A DNA stretch of 64,000 nt from Spirochaetales bacterium (lineage in GTDB: Bacteria; Spirochaetota; Spirochaetia; SZUA-6; JAFGRV01), in the NCBI GenBank assembly GCA_016935735.1, contig JAFGQK010000057.1, forward strand, positions 23,623 to 87,622. The letters are read 5' to 3'. The notes under the pieces are model-generated. The model did no database searches. It worked only from the letters and a program-made list of their open reading frames with translations, and was not told the origin of the DNA. The translations under genes were made by a program, and so were the position numbers. Shown here one piece after another: positions 1 through 11,400 of the stretch; position 1 is the first letter of the stretch, and every line of letters starts with the position of its first letter.

Positions 1-3000
1 TGCAATTGCTATTTCACATGTACCTGAGCGGATCGCTTCAATACCGCGGTGAATAGCAACAAGAGAGCTGGAACAGGCGGTGTCTATCGGTTCACTCGGA
101 CCATGAAAGTCATATTGAAAGGATAACCTGTTGGCACGAATCGAATTGGATATTCCCAATGAACCGGTTGCATCAATGGTTATGGAGTTCTTTAATAATA
201 GGTCATAATAATCCGAGCTGGATACCCCGATAAACATCCCTACATTCTTTCCGGCAAGTTCTCTGGGGTTATAACCCGCATCTTCGATGACCTTCCAGAC
301 AGACTCAAGCAATATTCTCTGCTGCGGATCCATTATTTTTGCTTCGCGCGGGGAGATGTGAAAAAAATCAGGATCAAATTTGTCTATTTCTTTCATAAAT
401 CCGCCGTATCTTGCCTGTTTGATCCCGGCCAGCCATTTTGCCCTTGATCCTGGTATTCCTGTTACCAGATCCTTTTCTTCTTCAATGTTCTTCCAGAATT
501 CTCCCGCATCTTCTGATTGCGGCATTATTGCATGCAATCCGATAATCGCAATGGATTCCTTTTCTGTTATATCCGGTTTCTGAATTTGATCAGCCTGACC
601 GGGTCCGGCAGGGTTAAATCTATTTTTGATTTTACCGGTTGTGACCGTAACTGGTTGCTCAAATGGGGTTCCCGATTTCACTGTTTTTTCATAATAAAGA
701 TTAAATTCCTGTTTATATTCATTTATCAGATATGTTGCCAGCGCCCTGATCGTGGGGGCATCCAGCTCAAAAAAAACTGCCGGGGTCAATTCCAGGTTGT
801 ATTTATAATTTATTTCATTTGTATAGGCGGTAATGGCAACAGAGTCAAATCCGAATTCCTGAATATCATCATCCGCACCTATGGTATCTGAATTAATATG
901 GGCTAATTTTAAGGCAAGCTGGATTAAATCATTTAAGATGGTATTTACATTAACACCGGTCTTATTAAAATTATTGTCATTTACCCCATTGTTTTCAACT
1001 CTATCATTCTTCATATCCAATCCCCTGGAAAATCCAAGAACCTGATTGATCTTTTGGGGATTTCCGTAAAGAACGGCAAGTGTTCCCTTCCCGTAGCATA
1101 GTGCATTGTTAAGTGCCTCTATTCCTGCTTCACCGGGAAGGGGAAGCATACCGCTGAGCTTTTCCGTCAATTTCTGATATTCCTCATTCACCCGCATACC
1201 ACCATCACGCCACAGTGGCCAGTTCACGGCGATTAATGCCGTCTTTACATCCCGGGCAGCGATTAACCACTCGGTGAAATTATTTAGAAAACTGTTTGCG
1301 TAAGCATAATCGCTCTGTCCCGCATTTCCGAGCAGGGCGGCTGTAGAGGAGAAATACATGATAAAATCAAGGGTCTCATTCTTTAATGCCTCATAGAGAA
1401 ATACAGTCCCGTATACCTTTGGTGCTAAAACGGCATCGATTTCCTCGGCGGTTTTATTTTGTATATATGAATCCCTGTTTATACCCGCACAGTGAAATAC
1501 CCCGTCAATACTCCCGTATGTCTTTTTTATCCCGGAGATTATTTTCTTTGCACCATCCTTCGTCGCTATATTTATATCCATGTATTCAGCTTCACCGCCT
1601 GATTCCCGGAGTTTTTTTAATTGCGTCATTATCCTGTCATTTACGGGTGAACGGCCAACCAGCAAAAGACGGCTATGATAATGTTCTGCCAGGTACCTGC
1701 TTATTATATTTCCAAGACCACCCATTCCACCTGTTATAAGATAAGTGCCTCTCTGTTTTAAGATTATCCGGGGTTTATCAGAGCTATTAAATTTTATTTC
1801 TTTCAGATTTTTTACAAACCTCTCGCCATTTTGATATTTTATTTCACTATTGTTGCCGGAGTCCAGTTCGTTTTTCAGGTATGTAAGAGAAGTCTTTACA
1901 TTATCATCAACGGCAATTGATTTAAAACTTATCTTTTTATTTTCGTGATATAAACACGCGGCAAATCCGCTGATGGATGCATAAACCGGATTCCCTGTAC
2001 TCCCGGACAGGGGGTGAATAAAGATCACTTTTATGGGAATTTTATTTTTTTTATTAATCAATTCCCTGGTTAAAAAAGTCAGCGAATAGAGACTTGTTTT
2101 GACCTGCTTTTCAATTTGTTCTTCAGACAGGTCAAAAACATCCCTGCACCATGAATGAATAATAATCGACGGTTTCATGCCATTCTTTATTATTCGTTGA
2201 AATAACTCCTTATAATCATCCGGTTCAAACGGACGTATTTTATAATCATCATGGTGAGAGCAGGTAAAGGAATTACCCGGTTTAACCTGGATTATCCTGC
2301 ATTTTAAAAAGGTGTCATCCGATTCCAGGGCATCTTTCACATAATTGTTATTTTCAAATACGATTATATTTTCCCCTGAGATGGCTGGCTGGTCTGCAAG
2401 AGGCTGTTTAACCCATTCCACGCCCGAATAGACGAGCTGGCAGGAAGCGTTTTGATGAAGGGTGCGGATTCCCGGGCCCTCTATCGCTTTATCCCCGTTT
2501 TTCAGTTCTTTTAAACAAAAATCTTTAATGGCAATGAGTACGGATCCTTTATCATCCGTGATTGTAATATCATACTTTTTTATTTGAGGTTCTTTTTCCT
2601 TTTGATCCCCTGATACTTTTAAGTACACATAGCATGTATTTTGCAATGGTTTGTACATTTCCAGGCTGCCTAAAAGGAAAGGCAGGCGTGGTCCTTCGGA
2701 TTCACTTTTCTTACTCATCATTACACCCATTACTGTCTGGAATGCCCCATCCAATAATGACGGATGTAATACAAAGTCCCGGGCTGCGATATCTGTTGTT
2801 CCCGGGAGTTCTATTCTTGAAAGGGCCTCTTTTTCATAAATATACAGTTCTTTTATCGGTCTGAAACTTTCGCCATAAGCAAAACCCGATTTCTTAAAAT
2901 AGTCATAACATTCATCCCCATCCAGGTATGATACTTTTCTCTTTTTTAATGCTTCGATATCAATCCCTTTTAAAGGAGCCGGCATGAAATTTTCATAATA

Positions 3001-5415
3001 TAATCTGCCCTGGGAATGGATAATTTCTTCCTCACCGGAATCCTGGCTGAATACCGTATAATCCAGATACTCATCGGCCGGAAAAATACTGATATGTATG
3101 GTAATCCCATGGGTTGCCATAACAGGTTTTGTCCATACCACATTACTGATACGTCTGATGTGTCTCGTACTGCCAAAAAATCCCGCTGCCCTGGCCATTT
3201 CCATATGAACGGCCCCGGGCATGACTTTAAGACCATTTATGATATGATCGGTAAGATAAAATTCATTTCCTTTGATATCGGTACTGAATTTTTCACGTTC
3301 AATGGTGGATGTATTTTTATGAACAAGTGGGTGAAGATATGGGGATTGTTCCCGTGAAACCGGCAGGGGAACGGTAATGGGAACAGGAGTTTCTTCCTTG
3401 ACTTCAAACCAGTATTTATCCCGTGCAAAGGGGTATACAGGCATGGATATCTTCTTGCAGGAAATCCCGTTATAAAGGAGCCTCCAATCAGCATTATATT
3501 TCTTTACGTATAACTCCGCGATTTTATTTAACCGGTTGTAATAATCCGTTGCGTCATTGGTTGTGCTGTCCAGTTCATTTACCAGCTTTACTATTTCAGC
3601 TTTTAATCCCGGGGATGGATGTGCTTTATCAGTGTCAGTACTGCTTAATACATTTTTAGCAGGTTTGTGATTCATTACGGAGTCTAATTCCTTTGCCAGA
3701 TCCTCATAATCCTTCACAATACAGGCAATACGGTATTTCATATGACTTCTGCCGCAGTTCAGGGTATAACAGATATTCTTCATGGGATACTCTTTCCCAT
3801 TATGCTCAAGCCAGGGAATAAGGTCTGATATCTTCGTCTCCAGGGCTGCTTTCGTCCCGGCCGATAACAACACCAGGTGATATGGCGATGATTCCAATTC
3901 TTCCGGATTCGCAATTCCAGGGGGTTCTTCCACTATCAGATGACAGTTTGTGCCACTGAATCCGAATGAACTGATCGCGGCCCGCCTGGGAATCCCTTTT
4001 TCAGTATTCCAGTTTTTAACCCCGGTATTCACATAAAAAGGAGTGGAGTCAAAATTTATATGGGCATTCTGCTGTTTGTAGTTCAGGGATGGAACGAGCA
4101 TCTTATGTTTGAGACAGCATAATACCTTTATTAGACTGGCAATGCCGGCGGCAGGCATGGAATGACCGATATTTGTTTTCACCGAACCGATTGCACAGAA
4201 TTGCTTTTTATTTGTAAATTGTTTAAAGGAATCGGTTAAAGCGTGGATCTCAATAGGGTCTCCCAGTTTCGTACCTGTACCGTGGGCCTCTATATAACTG
4301 ATTGTTTCAGGATTTATATTCAGGTGTTTGTATAATTTATTCTCTAATGCAGTCTGGGAGGATGCACTGGGGGCAGTAATACCGGAAGACTTCCCATCCT
4401 GGTTGATCTCTATCCCTTTGATAATCCCGTATATATGGTTCCCATCCTTGAGTGATGCTTCATAACTTTTAAGCACAACAACCCCGACTGCTTCACCAAT
4501 GACGGTACCATCAGCATCATTATCAAAAACCATACACCGTCCTTTTGGTGAAAACATATTGAGTTTATCAAGACTCAAAAACATGAGCGGGGTTGACATA
4601 ACCAGGACCCCCCCGGCAATGGCGATCTCGCTATTTTTCTGCCGGAGACTCTGGCATGCCAATGAAACCGCAACCAGGGCCGAAGAACAGGCAGTGTCTA
4701 TTGCTACAGCAGGACCTTTGAGGTTTAATATATATGCTAATCGTGAAGCAAGGATAGAATTACTGCTCCCGGTAGGTACATATGGATTGATTTCACCGGG
4801 ATAGTTTTTCATATAATCCCCTTCCTGGCAGCCAACAAAAACACCACACTCCTTTCCGTTCAGTTCAACATCAGAATAACCGGCATCTTCCAATGCTTTC
4901 CAGGCTTCCTGCAAAAATAACCGCTGCCTGGGATCCATCATTTCCGCTTCTTTTATAGATAATCCAAAAAAGAAAGGATCGAATTCATCAATATTAGATA
5001 AAAAACCTCCCCAATGACTGGTTGGTTTTGTATTTGTGAACTGGGGATTCGCTTTTAAAAAGCTATCCCATCTCCATCTCTCTTTTGGTATATCCTTGAT
5101 TGAGTTTTTACCTGCAACCAGGTTATCCCAGAATTCGTTTATGTTTTTTGCACCAGGAAACAGTCCCGACATGCCAATGATTGCTATTTCACCTTTTGAC
5201 ACGTCCGATGGATTCCCGCTTTTATCATTATCATCAGGTATGTTCACAAGAGCGGCAGTGCCCTTTGATTTATTCACCGGTCCAGGTTTATCCGGAATAA
5301 AATCTGTGTTCTGGTTCAAGAGTAAAGATTTGATCAGGCCAGCGGCTTTTCCCGGGGTAATTTCCCCCTTCATGACCCGTTGTAAGATTTTATGCCTTTC
5401 ATGAGTGACATTCAT
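1..5415 (-). CDS. Trans-AT PKS (third giant ORF), truncated at the left edge; visible order: N-terminal docking helices-KS-DH-KR-ACP-KS(partial)
   Basis: My reverse-strand translation is open from ATG at 5415 (MNVTHERHKILQRVMKGEITPGKAAGLIKSLL...) to position 1. KS motifs DTACSSS/EAHGTGT/NIGH, DH motif HIINGLKVMP plus HPSLLDGAFQ, KR TGGMGGLG, ACP FGFDSVAIT, second KS IDTACSSSLVAIHRG near the edge. Absent from the ORF track because it has no end inside the window. Confidence 0.93.
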   Translation of the reverse strand, partial: MNVTHERHKILQRVMKGEITPGKAAGLIKSLLLNQNTDFIPDKPGPVNKSKGTAALVNIPDDNDKSGNPSDVSKGEIAIIGMSGLFPGAKNINEFWDNLVAGKNSIKDIPKERWRWDSFLKANPQFTNTKPTSHWGGFLSNIDEFDPFFFGLSIKEAEMMDPRQRLFLQEAWKALEDAGYSDVELNGKECGVFVGCQEGDYMKNYPGEINPYVPTGSSNSILASRLAYILNLKGPAVAIDTACSSALVAVSLACQSLRQKNSEIAIAGGVLVMSTPLMFLSLDKLNMFSPKGRCMVFDNDADGTVIGEAVGVVVLKSYEASLKDGNHIYGIIKGIEINQDGKSSGITAPSASSQTALENKLYKHLNINPETISYIEAHGTGTKLGDPIEIHALTDSFKQFTNKKQFCAIGSVKTNIGHSMPAAGIASLIKVLCCLKHKMLVPSLNYKQQNAHINFDSTPFYVNTGVKNWNTEKGIPRRAAISSFGFSGTNCHLIVEEPPGIANPEELESSPYHLVLLSAGTKAALETKISDLIPWLEHNGKEYPMKNICYTLNCGRSHMKYRIACIVKDYEDLAKELDSVMNHKPAKNVLSSTDTDKAHPSPGLKAEIVKLVNELDSTTNDATDYYNRLNKIAELYVKKYNADWRLLYNGISCKKISMPVYPFARDKYWFEVKEETPVPITVPLPVSREQSPYLHPLVHKNTSTIEREKFSTDIKGNEFYLTDHIINGLKVMPGAVHMEMARAAGFFGSTRHIRRISNVVWTKPVMATHGITIHISIFPADEYLDYTVFSQDSGEEEIIHSQGRLYYENFMPAPLKGIDIEALKKRKVSYLDGDECYDYFKKSGFAYGESFRPIKELYIYEKEALSRIELPGTTDIAARDFVLHPSLLDGAFQTVMGVMMSKKSESEGPRLPFLLGSLEMYKPLQNTCYVYLKVSGDQKEKEPQIKKYDITITDDKGSVLIAIKDFCLKELKNGDKAIEGPGIRTLHQNASCQLVYSGVEWVKQPLADQPAISGENIIVFENNNYVKDALESDDTFLKCRIIQVKPGNSFTCSHHDDYKIRPFEPDDYKELFQRIIKNGMKPSIIIHSWCRDVFDLSEEQIEKQVKTSLYSLTFLTRELINKKNKIPIKVIFIHPLSGSTGNPVYASISGFAACLYHENKKISFKSIAVDDNVKTSLTYLKNELDSGNNSEIKYQNGERFVKNLKEIKFNSSDKPRIILKQRGTYLITGGMGGLGNIISRYLAEHYHSRLLLVGRSPVNDRIMTQLKKLRESGGEAEYMDINIATKDGAKKIISGIKKTYGSIDGVFHCAGINRDSYIQNKTAEEIDAVLAPKVYGTVFLYEALKNETLDFIMYFSSTAALLGNAGQSDYAYANSFLNNFTEWLIAARDVKTALIAVNWPLWRDGGMRVNEEYQKLTEKLSGMLPLPGEAGIEALNNALCYGKGTLAVLYGNPQKINQVLGFSRGLDMKNDRVENNGVNDNNFNKTGVNVNTILNDLIQLALKLAHINSDTIGADDDIQEFGFDSVAITAYTNEINYKYNLELTPAVFFELDAPTIRALATYLINEYKQEFNLYYEKTVKSGTPFEQPVTVTTGKIKNRFNPAGPGQADQIQKPDITEKESIAIIGLHAIMPQSEDAGEFWKNIEEEKDLVTGIPGSRAKWLAGIKQARYGGFMKEIDKFDPDFFHISPREAKIMDPQQRILLESVWKVIEDAGYNPRELAGKNVGMFIGVSSSDYYDLLLKNSITIDATGSLGISNSIRANRLSFQYDFHGPSEPIDTACSSSLVAIHRGIEAIRSGTCEIAIA

Positions 5416-5475
5416 AGTTAAAATTCCTTTTTAAATAACATTTCATTAAAATAACAGCAATAACCAGTGTATAAT

Positions 5476-8400
5476 CTATTGTAATGCCTTTATCTGCTGA
5501 TCTACCGTTTCTATATCCATCAAGCCACGTTTCATCTGCTCTAAAAGTGTGCATAGTTTCTCCTCGAGAGGGTCTTCGTTTTTTTGCAAAGGAGTATAGT
5601 TTATGTTAAAATTATTTTTTATGTAGTGAGTAAGTTGATTGATCGTTGAATAATTGAATAGCTCCGTGGATCTTAACTGTATACCAAGCTCTGTATTGAT
5701 TTTATGGACTATCTCGATTGCCAGAACAGAATCCACACCAAGATCAGAGAACGCCGTATTCCCGCTCATTTCATCAGGATTAAGCTTTAATGATGAACAG
5801 AGAATCCGGGCTATCGTAAGTGAAATAAAATCTTCACTATCAACTTCAACTGAATTCTCCTGTACTTGCGTGCTGGACAAATCGTGCACCGGTTTATTTT
5901 CGGTATCATCATTTTTTGCCTGTACGTTGCCATTTTCCTGGACGTTTTTATCCAGTTTAAGCATCATGATCTGGGGACCGGGGTTTGCCAAAATTCTCTG
6001 TATTGCCTCCATTCCTTCTCCGGTTTCGATAGCAAGAACATTTCTGGCTTTGAATCTTTTTTCATACTCTGCAGATGATGCTATTCCTATATTTCCCCAG
6101 TATCCCCAGTTAATGGTCCTGGTTGTAAAACCGGATTTCTGATCCATATATGATGCCAGGGCATCTTCAAATGTACTGGCAGCAGTATATGCCCCTCTTC
6201 CGGCATTACCGGTGAATGAGGCTGCCGATGAAAAATAGAGCATGAAGTCAATGTTTAGTCCTTTACATACATTACATAATACGATACTGCCCGTCGTCTT
6301 GGGCCGGAGAACGCCGCGGAGGGTCTCTTCTTTGATAAGGTCAACGATTCCGTCATTTAAAACAACTGCTGAATGAATTACCCCGTTTATGTGTTCAAAA
6401 TGGGTGATGATGTGATCGATCACTTTATTCAAAGATAACGGATCGGCGATATCTGCCTGCAGATAGACGGCATTTCCGCCTTTCGCCTCAATTTCAGCGA
6501 TCTTTTTTTCTTTATCACTGTCCAATGGGCTTCTCCCCAACAATACAAGCTTTGCTTTCACCATTTGTGCCAGATGCAGCGCCAGTTGAAAACCAATCCC
6601 CCCGGCTCCTCCAGGGATAAGATACACCCCGTTTTCCTTAAAAGCATTTGTGTGAACCCGGGGAAGATCTGCGGGCAGTAACTTCCTTACATATCTCTCC
6701 CCCCGCCTGATTGCTATGGTATCGCCGTTTTTATTTCCCGGCTCACGGATAATTATTTTGACCGTATTCATATCACCTGTTTTTTGATCATCCCCGGAAA
6801 CAACCGGTTCCTCTTTATAATCAATATCAAGATAACTGATATTCATTGCCGGATATTCTTTCATTAAAACTTTTGCAAAACCGTCTAATGCACCTGCCAG
6901 TGGTATTATCCTGTCATCCGGCAACACACGGTATACATTATTTGTGACAATCTTTAAATTGACCGCCTTCTGGGTAAGACCGTACTCACCCAGGGCTTTT
7001 ACCAGCCTGAACAGGGAGATAATCCCTTTTTCCTGGGTGTTTTCAAAACTCTTCACATCGTTCAATGAATGCAGATTTTTACAGATACCTCCCAGGAAAT
7101 AGATTGTTTTTACATGTTCTATACTGTCAAGACAGGAAGCGAAAGCACCTGGTTCTTGTAAAGCAAGTTCCCATGTACCATCCGGAAATTGTTTGGTACA
7201 TTTGCCCAGTTGAACCAGTAATACCATATCGGATTCATGGGCTTTATAAAAAGTATCTGCCAGTTTTTTACTGTCCTCCGTATAAATTACCAGTACCGTT
7301 CCTTTAACATCTTTCAGGCTATTCTCTTTTTCTGCGGGTAACTCTTCACTTTCCCACACAGGTCGATAAAACCAGCCGCCTGTTGTGCCCTGTGTTGTAT
7401 GAACAGGATTTGTTTTATGATGTTTATCTTCATGGGAGGAAATTTTATCCGGCCAATATATATCCTGTGCAAACGGGTATGTGGGTAAAGAGATTCTTTC
7501 CGGTTGTATTTCCCCGTATAAAAGTCTCCAGTTGATATGGGCACCAAGGCACCAGATCCTGGCCAATTTATCATATGCCTGACTGTGAATGAGTTCCTTT
7601 ACCAATACTTCCCCATTCTGCCCGGAGAATATCGAATTGATTTCATTCCCGGCATTATCTATACTTCCCGGGTACAGATCCGATATATTTGATTTATTCT
7701 CACAAAACAAGGCGAGTTTCTCCTTAAGTTCCTGGATATTTTTACATACTAAAGCCAGCCTTTCTTTCATCGGTGTTCTTCCCACCTGAAGTGTAAAGCT
7801 AAGATTTACTGCAAACTCCTCATCCCTGGATGGTATGTCAGATAGACAGGTAACATATTTTTTTGCATACTCCTTAAGCCTGTCGTGATTTTTTGCCGAG
7901 AAAACCATCAGATACTTTTCAGGTTTTCTTATTGTTATATGCTGAACGGGTTTATTGAATTCTTCCAGTACTATATGTGCATTTGTGCCGCCTAATCCGA
8001 AAGAACTCACACCAGCCCGTCTGGGAATTTCATTGTTATCTTTATCCATTATCGGTTCCCATGGCCTGGCTGAATTTACAATATAAAAGGGGCTATCATC
8101 CAACTCAATATACGGATTCAATTGATTGAAATTGATATTTGCCGGTAATGTTTTATGTTTCATTGCCAGGAGTACTTTTATAATGCCTGCAATGCCCGAG
8201 GCAGCCTCCAGATGGCCAATGTTAGTCTTTACCGAGCCCAGCCCGCAGTAATTCCTTGTATCTGCGGTTATTCCGTATGATTTATATAAATCTTCGAATG
8301 CCTTTTTAATACCGTTTATTTCCACCTTGTCACCCATCTGTGTTCCGGTACCATGACATTCAATATAGCTTATGGTATTGGGCAATATACCGGCTCTTTG

Positions 8401-11400
8401 ATATGCGTTTTTAAGTAAATCTGCCTGGGAATTATGGTTGGGAGCGGTGAGTGAGGATGAATGCCCACCATGATTCTCATAAGAACCCTTTATTACCGCA
8501 TAAATAGTATCGTTATCTTTCATTGCCCTGCTTAATGGTTTAAGCAGGATTACGCCACAACCTTCTCCTCGTACAATGCCATTGGCATCCTTGTCAAATG
8601 CCCTGCATTTACCGTCATCACTTAATACACCCACCTTGCTGAAGGCCAATTGCGCCATGGGACTCAGGATTACATTCACCCCTCCTGCAATCGCCATGTC
8701 GCAATTCTCCATATGGATTGACTCGGCTGCCCTGTGTATTGCAACAAGTGAACTTGAGCAGGCTGTATTTATCACTTCGCATGGTCCATGAAAATCAAAA
8801 AAATAGGATATCCGGTTGCCTATCATGGCATGGGATAAACCTGTTGCAGCCTGTGCATGGATTTCTGACATATATCCATTCAGAACCAGGCTGTAATCGG
8901 AATTGGATACGCCGATAAACAACCCTGTTCTTAATTTTGCCAAGTCTGCTGCGCAATAACCCGCGTCTTCTGTTGCGGCCCATACTGTCTCCAGCATAAT
9001 CCTCTGCTGGGGGTCCATTAACTCCGCTTCCCGCCGGGATATGTTAAAGAAATTGGCATCAAAATTTTTAACGCTTTTCATGAAGGCCGCCCATTTACTG
9101 CTTGTCTTATTGCCCCCTTCCATATGATTACCGTAAAACTCCTGCCAGTCCCAGCGTTCCCCGGGTATCTCGGTAACAAGGCAATCCCCTTTTTCCAGGT
9201 GCTTCCAGAACTCATCAAGATTATTTGATTGGGGCATTATCCCGCCCATCCCGATAATTGCAATCGGTTCTTTGCCGAGTCGTGGACTGCCGCCGGTATA
9301 AGGAATGACTGTTGTACGATTCTTTTCGATCATGTTGTTATTATCAGATTCTGCAGTGCTTATGAGTTCATTCCCCGGTTTAATTTCCAGAGGAGGGCTC
9401 TGGGAATGATTATGACTGTAATAACCGCATAGGAGGCCTTTGTATTCTTTATTCATAAAACTTACCAATGAATTAATTGTCATTTCATCAAGATCAAAGA
9501 AAACTGCCGGGGTCATATCCAGGTGAAACTTTTCATTAATAAGATTGGCAAGGACGGTAAGATTAATTGAGTCAAAACCGTATTCCATTAAGCTTTTATC
9601 ATTTTCAATCTCGCTAACAGGCATTTTTATCTGATGGCTGATAACCTCCCTGATTTCCTCTTTAAGTTTTTGCTCGAGATTAAAATGGGTGGAAAAGGTA
9701 TTTGTGGAGTCTGTTTCGATTTTTTCCACTTTTTCATCCGCTACACCTTTGAAATTTACGGGAATTCCAACGGGGTTGAAATCATCCACTGTTTCGCTAT
9801 CCACGACAAGCAATTGATGTCTTCCCGATAATAACGCCATTTCCAGTGCCTGTATTCCATCTGCCGTACTTAGAGGATTCATGCCGGATGTTTTAAGCAT
9901 ATCATACAATCTCTGATCCAGTTTCATGCCCCCATCCTTCCACAAGGGCCAATTGATTGATAGAATATGTTGGTAACTCTTCAACACTGTTGAAGCCCGA
10001 TTGTTATTTTTCAAGGTGCCCCTGTTTTCACGGGGTTCTTCTGCCAGCATCTTTGCATAATTATCCAGAAAACAATTTGCATATGCATAACCGCTTTGAC
10101 CTGCATTACCGAATAGAGCCGCAATAGCTGAAAACATTATAAAAACATCAAGCTCTTCATGACACAGGATTTCGTTAAGGAAAATGGTACCATGCACCTT
10201 GGGAGCAAGGACGTCCTTCAGATCCGCCAGGTTCTTGTTATGTAAATATGAATCTTTAAGAATACCGGCACTGTGAATAAGACCATTTATATGTCCGAAC
10301 CGGGATTTGATTTTTTTAATGGCACCTTTAATTTGGTCTGGTTTCGAAACATCTGCCGTCATATATTCTATTTTCCCGCCCGGGGAGTTTAATTTATTAA
10401 TAATCTTTAATTTATCATTACCTGGTCTGGACCTGTTTATCAATATGAGGGTTGCATTGTACTTTTCTATCAGATACTTTGCAAAAATAAGTCCAAGTCC
10501 CCCGGTACCACCGGTTATTATATATACTCCCTTATGCTTAAAGACAGCAGGGTTGCCGGCAGTATTTTTAATTTCCGATTCCAGATCCACCTCCCTGACA
10601 TACTCCACATAACGTTCTTTATGATCATACTTGATCTGGTTAGCCGGATCATCTTCAAATTCCATCAAAACCTGGTGTACAAGTTCCGGTAAAATACCGG
10701 ATGTCTCCTTTATCTCATTTTGAAAGATTTCAATGGTCTTTATCATAAGCCCGGGATTTTCTTTACCTACCGATTTTACAAAGGCCTTTACCGCGCTGAA
10801 TTGTGGCTGGGGCTGTTGTTTGCTGTTCGGAAAAATATATAATAATTTCACTTGATCCTTTAATCTCGTTTTTATCAAAGCCTTGAGAAGACAAAAGACC
10901 GAATAAATACTGTAGTCCAGTCCTTTTTCCATGTCATTACTGCAATGCAGGAATGACCATGTATGAATTATATAATGGGGTAGTATGTTTTTTTCTTTTA
11001 GCTCATCAAATAAACGGATATAATCGCCTTCCAGAACAGGATCTATTCTATAGATCAGTCCATTATCATTGTCAAAGGATTTACCGGGTTTTACCGTAAT
11101 GAGTTTTTTCCTGTCAATCCCATGTTTTTCAAGTGCTTTTGTAAAAGGAGAATCATCTTCAAAAAGTAACGTATAACCGGCCTCTGCCTTGTTATTAAAA
11201 CCGGTAGTGGCGGATTTCTTTTGATAATCCAGGCAGTAATAGGTAAGTCCCGGATTGTACCGGTTCTCTATTTTAAATTCAGGTACTGAAATATCAGGTT
11301 TTCTATAGCCGGTTGCTTTCGCGGAAAAATCATTGAGTTTCACCAGTACTTTCCCTGATTTATCAAGTAATTTTATATTAAATTTGATAACCTGGTTATT

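Noticed and set aside
380-891. Plus-strand ORFs within the PKS region (e.g. 380..583, 517..891 and many similar entries in the track)
   Set aside because: They are antisense to continuous, motif-rich PKS coding sequence, and their translations show no recognisable domain.
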